Under the pieces are notes generated by a model. That model had not been told where the DNA came from, made no database searches, and saw nothing but the letters and a program-made list of their open reading frames with translations. Position numbers and translations under genes: made by a program. This document shows positions 42,508 through 52,615 of a stretch of DNA of 64,000 bases, one piece after another (the stretch's first letter is position 1; each line of letters opens with the position of its first letter). Source of the DNA: JBFXEO01 sp050180015 (GTDB lineage: Bacteria; Bacteroidota; Bacteroidia; Bacteroidales; Tenuifilaceae); NCBI GenBank assembly GCA_050180015.1, contig JBFXEO010000001.1, forward strand, positions 1 through 64,000. The letters are read 5' to 3'.

Positions 42508-45500
42508 TTAATTGCTTAAGTACCCATCAAGCACTTTTAGCATACTATTTATTTTGATAGGCTTTTCGAGGATAAAATCGAACCCAGAATCTGTTAGGGG
42601 TAAACCGTTTTTCTGATTGGGGAAAGCCGTTTGCCCTATTATGGGAATTTCGTGGTTGATACTTTTGATCATTTTTGTGGCCTCAAAACCGTCCATCTCC
42701 GGCATTACCAAATCCATCAGGATTAAGTTGATGGTAGAGCCCCGCTTCACGAGGTCAACGGCCTCGGAACCATTACGCGCCCAGAGAATATTGGCATTGG
42801 TTTTTTTTAGGGCAGCTTTAAGGAACATGTAGTTGGCATCAACATCGTCGGCAACCAGAATAGTTTTATTATTCCAGGTAAAATCTGTCTTTATGCTGCT
42901 TTGCTCGGTTTCGAATTTAGAGTTAACCGGGATGAAAGGGATGGTGAAGTAAGCGTTTGTTCCCGATTTTAGCGTACTATTTATCCATATTTTTCCGCCA
43001 AGTTTTTCTACAATATGTTTCGATATTGCCAGCCCCAGCCCCATTCCTCCATACCTTCGGGTATTGGAATCGTCAACCTGCCTGAACGGGTTAAAAATTA
43101 ACGATTGCATTTTGGGCTCAATGCCTATTCCGCTATCTATCACGTAAAAAAGAAGCGTGGATTCGTCCTTTAGGCTATAGCCAAATTCAATGAATCCGTT
43201 TTCCGTGAATTTGCAGGAGTTTGACAGGAGGTGCATTAGCACCTGTTGTAGGCGGGACTGATCGCTTAGGATAATCAAATCGTCGTTTTGTACCTCTTTT
43301 TTTAAGTGTAGCCTTACATTCGCCGCCTTTTTTTCTTCATCAAGAAGTTGCCGGTATATTTCGGACATCATGGTGTTAACAGAAAATTCCTTCTTTTTTA
43401 TGGTAACCTGCCCTGTTTCAATTTCGGAAATTTCAATCAGATTTTCTATTAAACGGAGCAGGGCATTCGAGTTTCGGTAAATTATTTCAGATATGTTGCT
43501 GCGCTCTCCGGAACTTAAATCGTTGTCCGATAGCAACGAAGAAAACCCGATAATGGCGTTCAGCGGTGTACGGATTTCGTGCGAGAGGTTCGAAAGGAAT
43601 GCCAGTTTTAGCCTGTCAGATTCTTCTGCCTTAGATTTGGCCAACAGAATTTCCTTTTCGTACTCTTTTCGTTTGGTGATATTTTCCATAATGGCAACGG
43701 CGTGTTGAAAGTGTCCATTCGCATCAAAAATTGGTGTGAACGATGCACTTACCCAGGAATGTTCCGATTCCCTGTTTTTCAGGTGAATTTCGCCCTGCCA
43801 GATTTGTCCCTTTTTTACGCGCTCAACGGCACTCAGAAGTTTACTGCCGGGATTATACTCAAGGTTAAGTGATACTATTTCCTTGCTGTATATTTCATCT
43901 ATATTATAACCAGTTAAGCTTGCAAATGAAGGATTGATGAATTCTATTTCGGTTTCGGGCGAAAGTATGGCAACGCTTACCGGCGAGTTTTCAATGGCTT
44001 TCGAGAGAACATCGGAGTATTGCTCGGCTTCCTTCTTTTTGGTAATATCTATCATTATACCGCCAATGCCGGGATGGTTGTTTACATCGTCGAAGGGGAA
44101 TTTGTAGGTTTGAAAGTATTTCCAATTTCCATTTATGTCCAGCATTTCATTTTCTTCTTCGGAGGCCAAAGGGGTTTTTGATAAAGTTTCTGCTTTACCC
44201 GAAAGAAGGAACCCTTTTATGTTTTTGCCTCCTGTAATTTCCTGCAGGTATGTGTTTTGATAAAAGATTTCGTGGGTTACCGCATCTTCAATAAAAACGC
44301 CAAGGGGTAAGCTGTCCATGAAAACATGGTATTGTTTTTCCGTTCGCGTTAAAATTTTCTTAACCGTGTCAATCTCTGTTATATCCTTGCAATCCTCAAT
44401 AATCCCAATTAGTTCGTTGTTGGCATTTATTAGCGGGGTAACCGTATATGCGCAGTTAATTTTTTCCCCACTCATTTTATAGCGGAACTCGGTTAATTTT
44501 ACAGCTGTTTCCCCAGATTTTATTTGTTCAAGCGGACAATTTGCGGTATGGCAGTTGAGGCCATGGAAAATATTGTAGCATTTTTGTCCTTTTAGCTGAT
44601 CGGCATTAAAGCCGGATAGTTTATAAAAGCTGCTGTTTACGGCAACAATATCAAAATTTGTGTTGATGATTCTAATTCCATTTTCCGTAGCATTAAACAG
44701 TTGCCTTACTGCATGGTTGTTTAAATACCGGTTAATTTCTTCGTCATTTAATCGATCGAACTTAGCGTAATTTCTGGCTACGGTGCTGTTTTTCCACCAT
44801 GCAAATGCAGACAGGGAAATGATACCCAGCGTTAATGCTCCAAAAATTATCACGAGAAGGACTGTTTTACTATATGCCGATTTTAGCTTCGTTATTTCAA
44901 CCACACAGTTCAGGTTGCATTTTAGAGTATTGGTTGTAGCTAAAAATTCGGCAATTGAAAAAACTGCGAATGTTTTCCCTTCGCTTGACACGCCAACCGG
45001 GAAATTGCTTTCCGGGGACAGAATATCACCCCAGGTTTTATTTTTTAAACCAACAAAAGTTGGAGGGGCAGAGTGGTTCCTAACGGTTATAAAAACCGGG
45101 CATTGCCCGGGGCAGTTTAACCGGCCCAACAAATGATCGAACCGGTAGGCGTATTCAACGTTTCCGTTCCCTACGTTTACCGACGATTTAAGCCAAATTT
45201 CGTTGGGTGTGCAGATAATGGCTGAAAACGGAGGGCGATGGGTTTTGCTTTTTAGGGTGCAGTAATTGCCTAATGGTAAAGAATTTTCTTTGAGGCTTGG
45301 GTTCGAAATAATTTTGATGAATGGATAAGGTGAAGCATTTGCTTCAGCCCTTTCTCCCGTTAAGGTTCCGATTACTATATTTTCGATATTGTCCTGGTAG
45401 TTTTTTATTTCGCCGAAAACCGACTGAACCGAAAGGGCATAAGTTCGGGATAGTTGCTCTTTGTACGATGATTTTACTGCAATCAGCGTAAATGTTAACA

Positions 45501-45603
45501 ATACCAGTACCGCTAAAGCCGTAAAGAAGAAGATAAAGCCGAGTTTTTTACCACGAATATTCACCAAAGCGAAAATCAAAAATATCAATTTTAATGGCTT
45601 CAA
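42508..45603 (-). CDS. Hybrid sensor histidine kinase, PAS-rich, with a Cys-rich periplasmic domain
   Basis: A 1031-residue membrane kinase. One helix near 19-43 and another near 250-275 flank a periplasmic domain of about 200 residues with six cysteines, including LNCPGQCP and LKCNLNC pairs. Three PAS domains follow (about 300-400, 425-530 and 545-655). The first contains a further Cys-rich CYNIFHGLNCHTANCPLE. The HisKA domain has His675 in SHEIRTPLNAIIG, and the HATPase domain has DSGIGIEPKMQSLIF and GGMGLGLAISKHIVEKLGG. The C-terminal receiver domain keeps its phosphoacceptor Asp near 963 (LMDLVMPEMDG). Signal unknown; a redox or metal-thiol signal is a reasonable guess. No cognate response regulator is nearby. 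Confidence 0.92.
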   Translation of the reverse strand: MKPLKLIFLIFALVNIRGKKLGFIFFFTALAVLVLLTFTLIAVKSSYKEQLSRTYALSVQSVFGEIKNYQDNIENIVIGTLTGERAEANASPYPFIKIISNPSLKENSLPLGNYCTLKSKTHRPPFSAIICTPNEIWLKSSVNVGNGNVEYAYRFDHLLGRLNCPGQCPVFITVRNHSAPPTFVGLKNKTWGDILSPESNFPVGVSSEGKTFAVFSIAEFLATTNTLKCNLNCVVEITKLKSAYSKTVLLVIIFGALTLGIISLSAFAWWKNSTVARNYAKFDRLNDEEINRYLNNHAVRQLFNATENGIRIINTNFDIVAVNSSFYKLSGFNADQLKGQKCYNIFHGLNCHTANCPLEQIKSGETAVKLTEFRYKMSGEKINCAYTVTPLINANNELIGIIEDCKDITEIDTVKKILTRTEKQYHVFMDSLPLGVFIEDAVTHEIFYQNTYLQEITGGKNIKGFLLSGKAETLSKTPLASEEENEMLDINGNWKYFQTYKFPFDDVNNHPGIGGIMIDITKKKEAEQYSDVLSKAIENSPVSVAILSPETEIEFINPSFASLTGYNIDEIYSKEIVSLNLEYNPGSKLLSAVERVKKGQIWQGEIHLKNRESEHSWVSASFTPIFDANGHFQHAVAIMENITKRKEYEKEILLAKSKAEESDRLKLAFLSNLSHEIRTPLNAIIGFSSLLSDNDLSSGERSNISEIIYRNSNALLRLIENLIEISEIETGQVTIKKKEFSVNTMMSEIYRQLLDEEKKAANVRLHLKKEVQNDDLIILSDQSRLQQVLMHLLSNSCKFTENGFIEFGYSLKDESTLLFYVIDSGIGIEPKMQSLIFNPFRQVDDSNTRRYGGMGLGLAISKHIVEKLGGKIWINSTLKSGTNAYFTIPFIPVNSKFETEQSSIKTDFTWNNKTILVADDVDANYMFLKAALKKTNANILWARNGSEAVDLVKRGSTINLILMDLVMPEMDGFEATKMIKSINHEIPIIGQTAFPNQKNGLPLTDSGFDFILEKPIKINSMLKVLDGYLSN

Positions 45604-45690
45604 AAGTAAAAATATTTATCACATAGAAAAAAGTACGGGGTGTATTTTAACACCCCATGCTTTACTTAATTTAACTTCAAAAGGTTAAAG

Positions 45691-48600
45691 TTAAATCTTG
45701 ATGAATTTAGAATATTTGATTTTTCCGTTGGTAAAAATTATTCTGGTAATATACGTACCCCGGGTTAAGTTTGCCGTTGATATTTGAATTGTACTAAGTC
45801 CGGTTGCCTTAATAGCATCAACAACATACCCCGTTATGCCAATAATTTGTACTTGTGCTATTGGTAAATGGGTATCAATAAAAATGTGGCCGGACGTGGG
45901 ATTCGGGTATATTTTTATGGTATTGTCCGCCACTTCGTTAACATCGGTAAGAATTAGGTTAACCCTTACGGTTTTGTCGGAGTTAACGTCAACAAAGCCG
46001 TTGTATTCATCGTAGCCGGCCTTGGTGACCGTGTAGGATAATCCTTTGGTATATCCAACGGGGCTGAAGGTTGCCAGGCCAAGAACATCCGTTTGAACGG
46101 TGTAATACCCGGAGAGTAAAACCTCGGCAGTATTTACAGCAACTTCATTGGATTTAACTTCAAAGGTGATAGTATAGGTTATTTGATTTATGGTATCGTT
46201 AAAGATGATTTTTGCCCCTTCAACGTTAAATTCAGCCAGGGGAGAACTGACATACCCTTCCTTTTCAAGCATATACTTATATGAACCATCAGGAAGCAGA
46301 ATAGATGCCCGTCCCTGAGAGTTGGTATTCTTTTGTGCAACTATAGAATTGTTTAGGTAAACCGATAGGTTTGCATCTGGAAGCGGGTTGGAGCCTAACG
46401 GGCCATTGCCTATTACATTGTATGTAATCTCGTTTATTTCTGATTGAAGGTAATCGAGAACTATATTTACCTGAGCCTCTTGAGTAACGTTAATCCATTG
46501 TTCTATGGGTAAATAGGTTTCCTTTGAAACTTCTAATTTATGAATACCGTAAGGCAGCTGTAGGCTTGCATTACCATTGGAGTCTGTGGTTTCGCTTGTT
46601 TCGTTTACTGCAATCAATGCAGATGGTACTGCGCCGTTATATACGTTTTTAACAGTAGTGCTAATATTATATATTTCCGGGGTAAGCCCAAATTCAAAGG
46701 TACCATTATCGGCAGAAATGCTGATATTTGAGTTTTCTGGGGTATATCCTTCCTTTTCGATTGTGATATTGTAGGAACCCGAAGGCGTTTCAATTAAGGC
46801 AATACCCGTGGGGTTAGTAAAGTATGATTCTCCGTTAACGATTACTTTGGCTGTATGAACCGGAGAGTTGGTTGCATTATCAAAAACAGAAATATTCGAG
46901 TTGTACTGTCTCGAAAGATTTACCGCGATGGTTTTACTGCTTCCGTTAATCGTTCCCGTTCCGGTTATACTGGTGTAACCCGTGGCATTCACAGCGTAGC
47001 TGAAAGTACCCGTGGGTAAGTTAAACTGTACGTTACCGGTTGTTCCGGTTATCATGGTAAGGCCATTAATGCTAACCGTAGCATTTTTAACGGGCAAACC
47101 ATTATACAGAACAGAAACGGTTAGCGTGTAAAGATTAACCGTTCCCACGGCGGTGATTTTAGCTTTCCAGCCTGTATTTTCAATATTCTCGTCGGAGTTA
47201 AACTGGAATGTAAGGTTTCCGTCGCTGCTGGTTGATGTGTAGGATGCCGGTAAGGTAGTCCCGCAATATTTGCCGATTAAAGTGCTGCTTGTGGAGGGCC
47301 CATCATATATTTTAAGATAATCGTAGTTGCAGGTAGCGTTACTTTCTACGTCGAACTGTTCAAACGCAACTTTAACCTTTGTTCCTGTAATTTTTGGTGC
47401 AAATGTTAAAATGTAATTCTCATTGCTTGAGTAATTGGAACCGGAACCACCCGAATCGTAGAACAGGGTTGAGTCTATAGAAATGGTCCCGTTGGTCATG
47501 CTAAACTCATCGATGTCCGAGGTGGTTTGGAAATTCCACACCTCACAGGATTTATCGCAAATTCCGATGTAATTACCGGGAATAACCCGCCAGCAGTAAT
47601 TTGTACTTTTTTTGAGGCTTACGGCAATGAAAGGTTCGTAGGTTCTACCTAAAAATGCGAGATTTTCAGAGTCGTACCCAATGTAAACATCGTAGAACTG
47701 GGCATCGGAGGATTTTTCCCATTCCAGTTTTTTTACGCTTACCCCGGTTGAATTATTGGCGGGATTTGGATTGGCCATGCAAAGTGGGATTTGTGTTGGT
47801 TCCACGCAGGATATGGTGGCTTTCCAGCCATCCTGAGCAATGTCGTTATCGGAGGTAAATTTGAATGTGAGCGATTGCCCCGATGAGTAAATATCGGCGG
47901 GCAACGATGTACCCGTAAAAGGACTTCCATCAACCGGCCTGGAGTTGGTGCTATTCCCATCGTAAACGTAAAGCTTGTCGAATCCTTCTTCAACTGAAAA
48001 TGCAGAAAAAACAACCTTTAGTTTGTTTAATTCGTTGGCAGCTGTAATGGTTTTAACATAGTTTTCATTGTTGGAGTAGGAAGAATCTTCGCCCCCAGAG
48101 TCGGTAAATACTGCGAAGCAGGTTTCTGAATTTTGGTTGTCCATCGTAATGGTGTTGCCGGGGACAACCTCAACGTACCTTATTCCCTCTTTATTAATGG
48201 CTGTATTGCTGTCCGAAAATACATTGACTATTACCGGAAAAGTTTTGGATTCATCAATACTGGGATTTAGGCTAATTCTAAATTTAACTGTACAGGTATC
48301 ACCTGTTTCTACCGAAACGTTGTTAATGGGTTCGTAGTTAATGATTACTATATCATTTACCGAGTCTGGTATTGATACAAACGCTTGCAAATCGGAGATG
48401 CCAGAGTGCCCCGTGTTCGATAGTGCAATAGTTCCGTAAAACGATTCGCCAGGACTGGCTACTCCGGAGTTATCCCCAAGCGTTGAGTCATCAATTTTAA
48501 TTTCGCCGACATCAATAGATGGCGCATTGATAGGGATTTTTAGCGACGAAGTCCATGTCCCCCCGTCGCTTTTGAATGTAAGAGTTAATGTTTCTATGGT

Positions 48601-50982
48601 TTCGTCGGGTACATTGGACGAAACATCAAAGGTAAAAGCATTGGCTATAGCGATAGTATTGTTTTCGGGATCGGCAGAAATATTGCCAAGAAATATAGAA
48701 TCGCCACTTGTAAGGGTTGCGTACTCTGAGTAATCGGTTAGCAGAACCCGCGTATTGGTTGATGCTATAAGTCCAAAGTTTTTGATTGTCAGGTTAACTG
48801 AAATGGTTTCGCCGAAATCAACCTTGCCATTGTCGTTCGCCAGCGAGTCGTTGATGGACATTGAGCTTAAGGCGATGTAAGGTTCAGAAGTTGCAATTAC
48901 CGGAATTGTATCGATATATGGGATTGCCTGCGGACGGGTTACGGTTAAAACGAGATTACAGAGTTCCTGTACTTGTTGAATGGGAATATCCATTATCTTG
49001 GATTCATCAAAGTAATACGTACCAATAATTTGGGATCCTTTTGTGATGGAAACGTAAGAACCGCCGAGCGCGGAAATTTTGATTGTATCTACTCCAATTG
49101 GAACGGCAGCATCATGGCTTACGTCGTTTCCCGATGCAGCAGTGAAATATGGCATTAACGATGGGTCTCCCAGAACATTGTAAGCTTCCCAGTAGTAGGT
49201 AGATGAGGTGTCGCGTGGGTAATCCTGGGTTTCTGCTTCTGTAACAGCTAGGTTTCCAGCAAAAACCATTGCTCCTGCCGTGCGGTAGGTAGTAACAAAC
49301 GGAGCATCGTATGCGCCCGAAGTGCTTTCTGTAAAGGTTGGTACGTAACCATTATTATCGTCAACCATAGGAAATGCGCCTACAGCCCAGTACATATCCT
49401 CTTTCCAGTAGCTGCTTGGCGAGGAACCAATGTAAGTTACAGCCCCCTTGTCCTGCGATCGGATCCAAGTTTCACCGATACATTCTGCTGTTCCAAAATC
49501 GCCGGAAAGACAACAGTTTGCTACTACCAGCGGATATTTTGCCCGGTTGGTGAAAGCGGTTACATTCGATTCTAGCAGTTCAGGATCACCCCATTTGGTT
49601 TCGTTACAATGTGCTGTATAGTTGATAAAACCAACGGAAATTTTGTCGTCATTGTAACAGCCCGTATAGCCTGATTGCTCCGAAGTGTTGTTCGGATCGC
49701 TTGCTACTCCATATTCGTTTACCGCGGTAAAACCGTTTGCAGTATTAAAGTAATTGGCGGTTCCGTATTTGATGGTGGGCTGTGCAACCTTGGGATTCCA
49801 TTCAGAATCTGATCCAGCAATTAATGTAACGTTGTTCAGGTATTGCGGATCGGTAAATTCATACTTCTCGTAGTATAAAATTTTGTTGATGATATTATCG
49901 AGTTGCTGGGTGCTTGTCGCCGATAGCCGCCCGTAGTACATTTCCGGGAAGATGTCGCCATCAACGCTGGCGTAGTACAGGTCGGTTTGTTTTTTCGATT
50001 GTGTCCCAACCGCCGACGATGGAACTTGCGCAACATCGCCAACCAGTAGCAGGAAAGTTGGGGCGGGGTCATCCTCTGTTGCTGCATTGTACTGTTGCTG
50101 GATGTATGCCTTTATTTGCGATGAGGTGCTTCCAATTTCATCGGTATATGCGGTAATGACATTAAATCCCTTTTGGGTTTTCCATGCAATATATGGAGCA
50201 AGCGACGATTCAAACATCCTGTTGCTGATGATTACCATTTTTACGGGATATTTCGTTAAGTCGGGATGTTGGTCGTAGGGATTTTCCGTTGCGTTAAAGG
50301 CCGATTGGCCAATAATATCGAAGTACGGGCTACTTAAGTTTTTCAATTCTTTGTTGCTTTTCGTACTTCCGCCGACTGTAATCTGTATGTCAATATCGTT
50401 ATAAACTTTTATGCTTTTTTGTGAGGGATTGTAATCAACCGGGGTTACTACTAAACGGGCAACCGTATAGGACCTCATATTTCCCAGTATTTCTAAAGAC
50501 ACCAGGGAGTTTCGCAGGTACGATTGTTTTGAGTAGATTTCTTTTTTATAGTGAAAGGGAATAGATGCGGAGTCCTGATCCTTACGTACCGATGGCTGAA
50601 CCGGGAAAATAGGATTTTCCATGCCAATATCCTTGAGGATATATTCGGTCTGTGTGTAATTTACTATTTTTGCCGTAGCCGTTGCCCCGTAGGGTAGCAG
50701 TATCAATTTTTTATAGGCGGGAAGCTCTGGTGACCCAACTTCACCGGAGCTGTAACCTTTGTCGAACCATAGCTTTGAGAAAAACTCACCGGTTTTGGCT
50801 TTTTTCGATTTCCAGCTTAACTTATCCAGGCTAACTTTTACCTGAAAACTATTGGCATTAGCCGCTGAAAACTTTGCGGTTTCAGGTTTTATATCGTTTT
50901 TTAGCTGCAGCTGTTTAACCTGGGCCGCCAGGTTTGAAACCAGCAGAACAAGCGATAGAACAAATAATAGTTTTTTCACCAT
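45691..50982 (-). CDS. Gingipain-like C25 cysteine peptidase, multidomain, T9SS-exported
   Basis: A 1763-residue secreted protein with a signal peptide (1-20) and a propeptide-like region to about 220. The peptidase C25 domain (about 240-620) has the catalytic His in NYTAHCNETKW near 457 and the Cys in VVANCCLSGDF near 490; the second Cys is 33 residues after the His, the spacing of P. gingivalis RgpB. After a linker come two CUB-like domains (near 970-1090 and 1190-1290; SYSNNENYVKTI, NYSSNENYIL), a fibronectin-like segment, then several carboxypeptidase-regulatory/PEGA-type beta repeats (about 1300-1680) and a T9SS sorting domain (last 75 residues, YPNPTSGHIFI, RGTYITRI). A surface protease for host or detrital protein. 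Confidence 0.9.
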   Translation of the reverse strand: MVKKLLFVLSLVLLVSNLAAQVKQLQLKNDIKPETAKFSAANANSFQVKVSLDKLSWKSKKAKTGEFFSKLWFDKGYSSGEVGSPELPAYKKLILLPYGATATAKIVNYTQTEYILKDIGMENPIFPVQPSVRKDQDSASIPFHYKKEIYSKQSYLRNSLVSLEILGNMRSYTVARLVVTPVDYNPSQKSIKVYNDIDIQITVGGSTKSNKELKNLSSPYFDIIGQSAFNATENPYDQHPDLTKYPVKMVIISNRMFESSLAPYIAWKTQKGFNVITAYTDEIGSTSSQIKAYIQQQYNAATEDDPAPTFLLLVGDVAQVPSSAVGTQSKKQTDLYYASVDGDIFPEMYYGRLSATSTQQLDNIINKILYYEKYEFTDPQYLNNVTLIAGSDSEWNPKVAQPTIKYGTANYFNTANGFTAVNEYGVASDPNNTSEQSGYTGCYNDDKISVGFINYTAHCNETKWGDPELLESNVTAFTNRAKYPLVVANCCLSGDFGTAECIGETWIRSQDKGAVTYIGSSPSSYWKEDMYWAVGAFPMVDDNNGYVPTFTESTSGAYDAPFVTTYRTAGAMVFAGNLAVTEAETQDYPRDTSSTYYWEAYNVLGDPSLMPYFTAASGNDVSHDAAVPIGVDTIKISALGGSYVSITKGSQIIGTYYFDESKIMDIPIQQVQELCNLVLTVTRPQAIPYIDTIPVIATSEPYIALSSMSINDSLANDNGKVDFGETISVNLTIKNFGLIASTNTRVLLTDYSEYATLTSGDSIFLGNISADPENNTIAIANAFTFDVSSNVPDETIETLTLTFKSDGGTWTSSLKIPINAPSIDVGEIKIDDSTLGDNSGVASPGESFYGTIALSNTGHSGISDLQAFVSIPDSVNDIVIINYEPINNVSVETGDTCTVKFRISLNPSIDESKTFPVIVNVFSDSNTAINKEGIRYVEVVPGNTITMDNQNSETCFAVFTDSGGEDSSYSNNENYVKTITAANELNKLKVVFSAFSVEEGFDKLYVYDGNSTNSRPVDGSPFTGTSLPADIYSSGQSLTFKFTSDNDIAQDGWKATISCVEPTQIPLCMANPNPANNSTGVSVKKLEWEKSSDAQFYDVYIGYDSENLAFLGRTYEPFIAVSLKKSTNYCWRVIPGNYIGICDKSCEVWNFQTTSDIDEFSMTNGTISIDSTLFYDSGGSGSNYSSNENYILTFAPKITGTKVKVAFEQFDVESNATCNYDYLKIYDGPSTSSTLIGKYCGTTLPASYTSTSSDGNLTFQFNSDENIENTGWKAKITAVGTVNLYTLTVSVLYNGLPVKNATVSINGLTMITGTTGNVQFNLPTGTFSYAVNATGYTSITGTGTINGSSKTIAVNLSRQYNSNISVFDNATNSPVHTAKVIVNGESYFTNPTGIALIETPSGSYNITIEKEGYTPENSNISISADNGTFEFGLTPEIYNISTTVKNVYNGAVPSALIAVNETSETTDSNGNASLQLPYGIHKLEVSKETYLPIEQWINVTQEAQVNIVLDYLQSEINEITYNVIGNGPLGSNPLPDANLSVYLNNSIVAQKNTNSQGRASILLPDGSYKYMLEKEGYVSSPLAEFNVEGAKIIFNDTINQITYTITFEVKSNEVAVNTAEVLLSGYYTVQTDVLGLATFSPVGYTKGLSYTVTKAGYDEYNGFVDVNSDKTVRVNLILTDVNEVADNTIKIYPNPTSGHIFIDTHLPIAQVQIIGITGYVVDAIKATGLSTIQISTANLTRGTYITRIIFTNGKIKYSKFIKI

Positions 50983-51242
50983 AAACGAATAAATTTAAAC
51001 TTGCAAAATACAAAAACGTCCAATACCAGAATTAATTACATCAAAATAATTAGTAATTTAAATTTGAGCCCATGCAGCAAAATCTTCATAAAAAAGTCTT
51101 TAACAGTTTAACGGCATGGTTGCAGAATTGATTTTTAACAATTTAGCTCTGTTTAAACATTCCGAATCGAAAATAGGGTTAAATTCGACACATTTTAAAC
51201 CATTGATGTTAGGGTACATCTTAAAACATAAAAGTTGATGCA

Positions 51243-52568
51243 ATGAGAAAAGTGTTAGTGGTAGTTACACTATTTATCCCAACCCTGCTTTGGTCGCAGG
51301 AACCGTGGTCTTTGGAAAAATGTATTGAGTATGCTTTGCAGAATAACCTGCAAATTAAACAGCAGGAGTTGGATGTAAAAATGAGCGAAAGCGATCTTCT
51401 TCAATCCAAAATAAATATTTTACCTTCATTGAACGCCAGTGGTACCCAGGCGTATTATTTTGATCGGGCTATTTTATCCGAAACAAACGGGTCTATTAGT
51501 GGCGATGTGAAAAACAATACGCTAAATTTAAACTCCAGCATTTCTCTTTTTAACGGGTTTCAAAAGTATAATACAATTAAACAGAACCAGTTTGATCTTT
51601 TGGCAACGTTGAGCGATATTGAGAAGATAAAAAATAATATATCGTTAAATGTTGCATCGGATTACCTGCAGGTTCTATACTATAACGATTTGGTGATTTC
51701 TTCCAGTAATCAGGTTGAGCTTTCGAAGCTTCAGGTCGAAAGAACTAAAACAATGGTAAATGCTGGAAGTGTACCCGAGGGGAATCTTTTTGAAATAGAG
51801 GCACAGCTGGCATCCGATGAATTACAGCTTGTGAATGCCCAAAATCAGCTGGAAATAGCAACACTAAATCTAACGCAATTGTTAGAAATTAAAAGCCCGG
51901 AGGGCTTTAATGTTGAAAAACCCAATCTGGATGAGTTTGAAGAAAAACAAATCGAGTTGTCCCCTAAAGATATTTTTTTTATAGCGCAGGAAACCATGCC
52001 GCAAATACTTAGCGCTAACTATAAAGTTTCCAGCGCGAAAAAGGGACTTCTAGTTGCGAAAGGTGGAATTAGCCCCAGCTTATCGCTTAGCGGTTCTTAC
52101 GGCTCTTTTGCAGATAAAATTTTAAATCAGGATGTTGACCAGGCTTCTTTTAGTCGGCAAATTAAGGATAATGTAAACAAATCGCTCACTTTTAATCTCT
52201 CCGTTCCCATATTTAATGGGTGGCAGGTTAGAAACAGAATCTCAAAGGCCAAAATATCCCTCAGCTCAGCCCAAATTTCCTTAGAGAACGAAAAAAATTT
52301 ACTTTATAAGGACATTCAACAAGCATATACCGATGCCCTGGCTGCCCAAAAAAAGCTGAAAGCTTCCAAAAAGAGTGTAATTGCCCTTGAAGAGGCTTTT
52401 CGGTACTCAGAGCAGAAATTTAATGTTGGCCTGGTTACTTCTTACGATTATACCAATGCTAAAACAAAACTATCAAACGCCGAAACCGATTTGTTGCAGG
52501 CAAAATACGAGTTGATATTTAAGCTAAAAATTCTCGATTTTTACCGGGGAATTCCTCTTAAACTATAG
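51243..52568 (+). CDS. TolC family outer membrane efflux protein
   Basis: A 441-residue outer membrane channel with signal peptide (1-18). It has the TolC-type start WSLEKCIEYALQNNLQIKQQELD and the matched second half LNLSVPIFNGWQVRNRISKAKI and GLVTSYDYTNAKTKLSNAE, reflecting the family's internal duplication. Long helical stretches build the periplasmic tunnel. Followed after 47 bases by an HlyD-like adaptor, so it is the exit duct of an export system. The inner-membrane pump is not encoded in this operon. Confidence 0.93.
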   Translation: MRKVLVVVTLFIPTLLWSQEPWSLEKCIEYALQNNLQIKQQELDVKMSESDLLQSKINILPSLNASGTQAYYFDRAILSETNGSISGDVKNNTLNLNSSISLFNGFQKYNTIKQNQFDLLATLSDIEKIKNNISLNVASDYLQVLYYNDLVISSSNQVELSKLQVERTKTMVNAGSVPEGNLFEIEAQLASDELQLVNAQNQLEIATLNLTQLLEIKSPEGFNVEKPNLDEFEEKQIELSPKDIFFIAQETMPQILSANYKVSSAKKGLLVAKGGISPSLSLSGSYGSFADKILNQDVDQASFSRQIKDNVNKSLTFNLSVPIFNGWQVRNRISKAKISLSSAQISLENEKNLLYKDIQQAYTDALAAQKKLKASKKSVIALEEAFRYSEQKFNVGLVTSYDYTNAKTKLSNAETDLLQAKYELIFKLKILDFYRGIPLKL

Positions 52569-52615
52569 TAGTTTGATTTAAGCGAATTAAAGTAATAACT
52601 AAATATTATTTTCTG

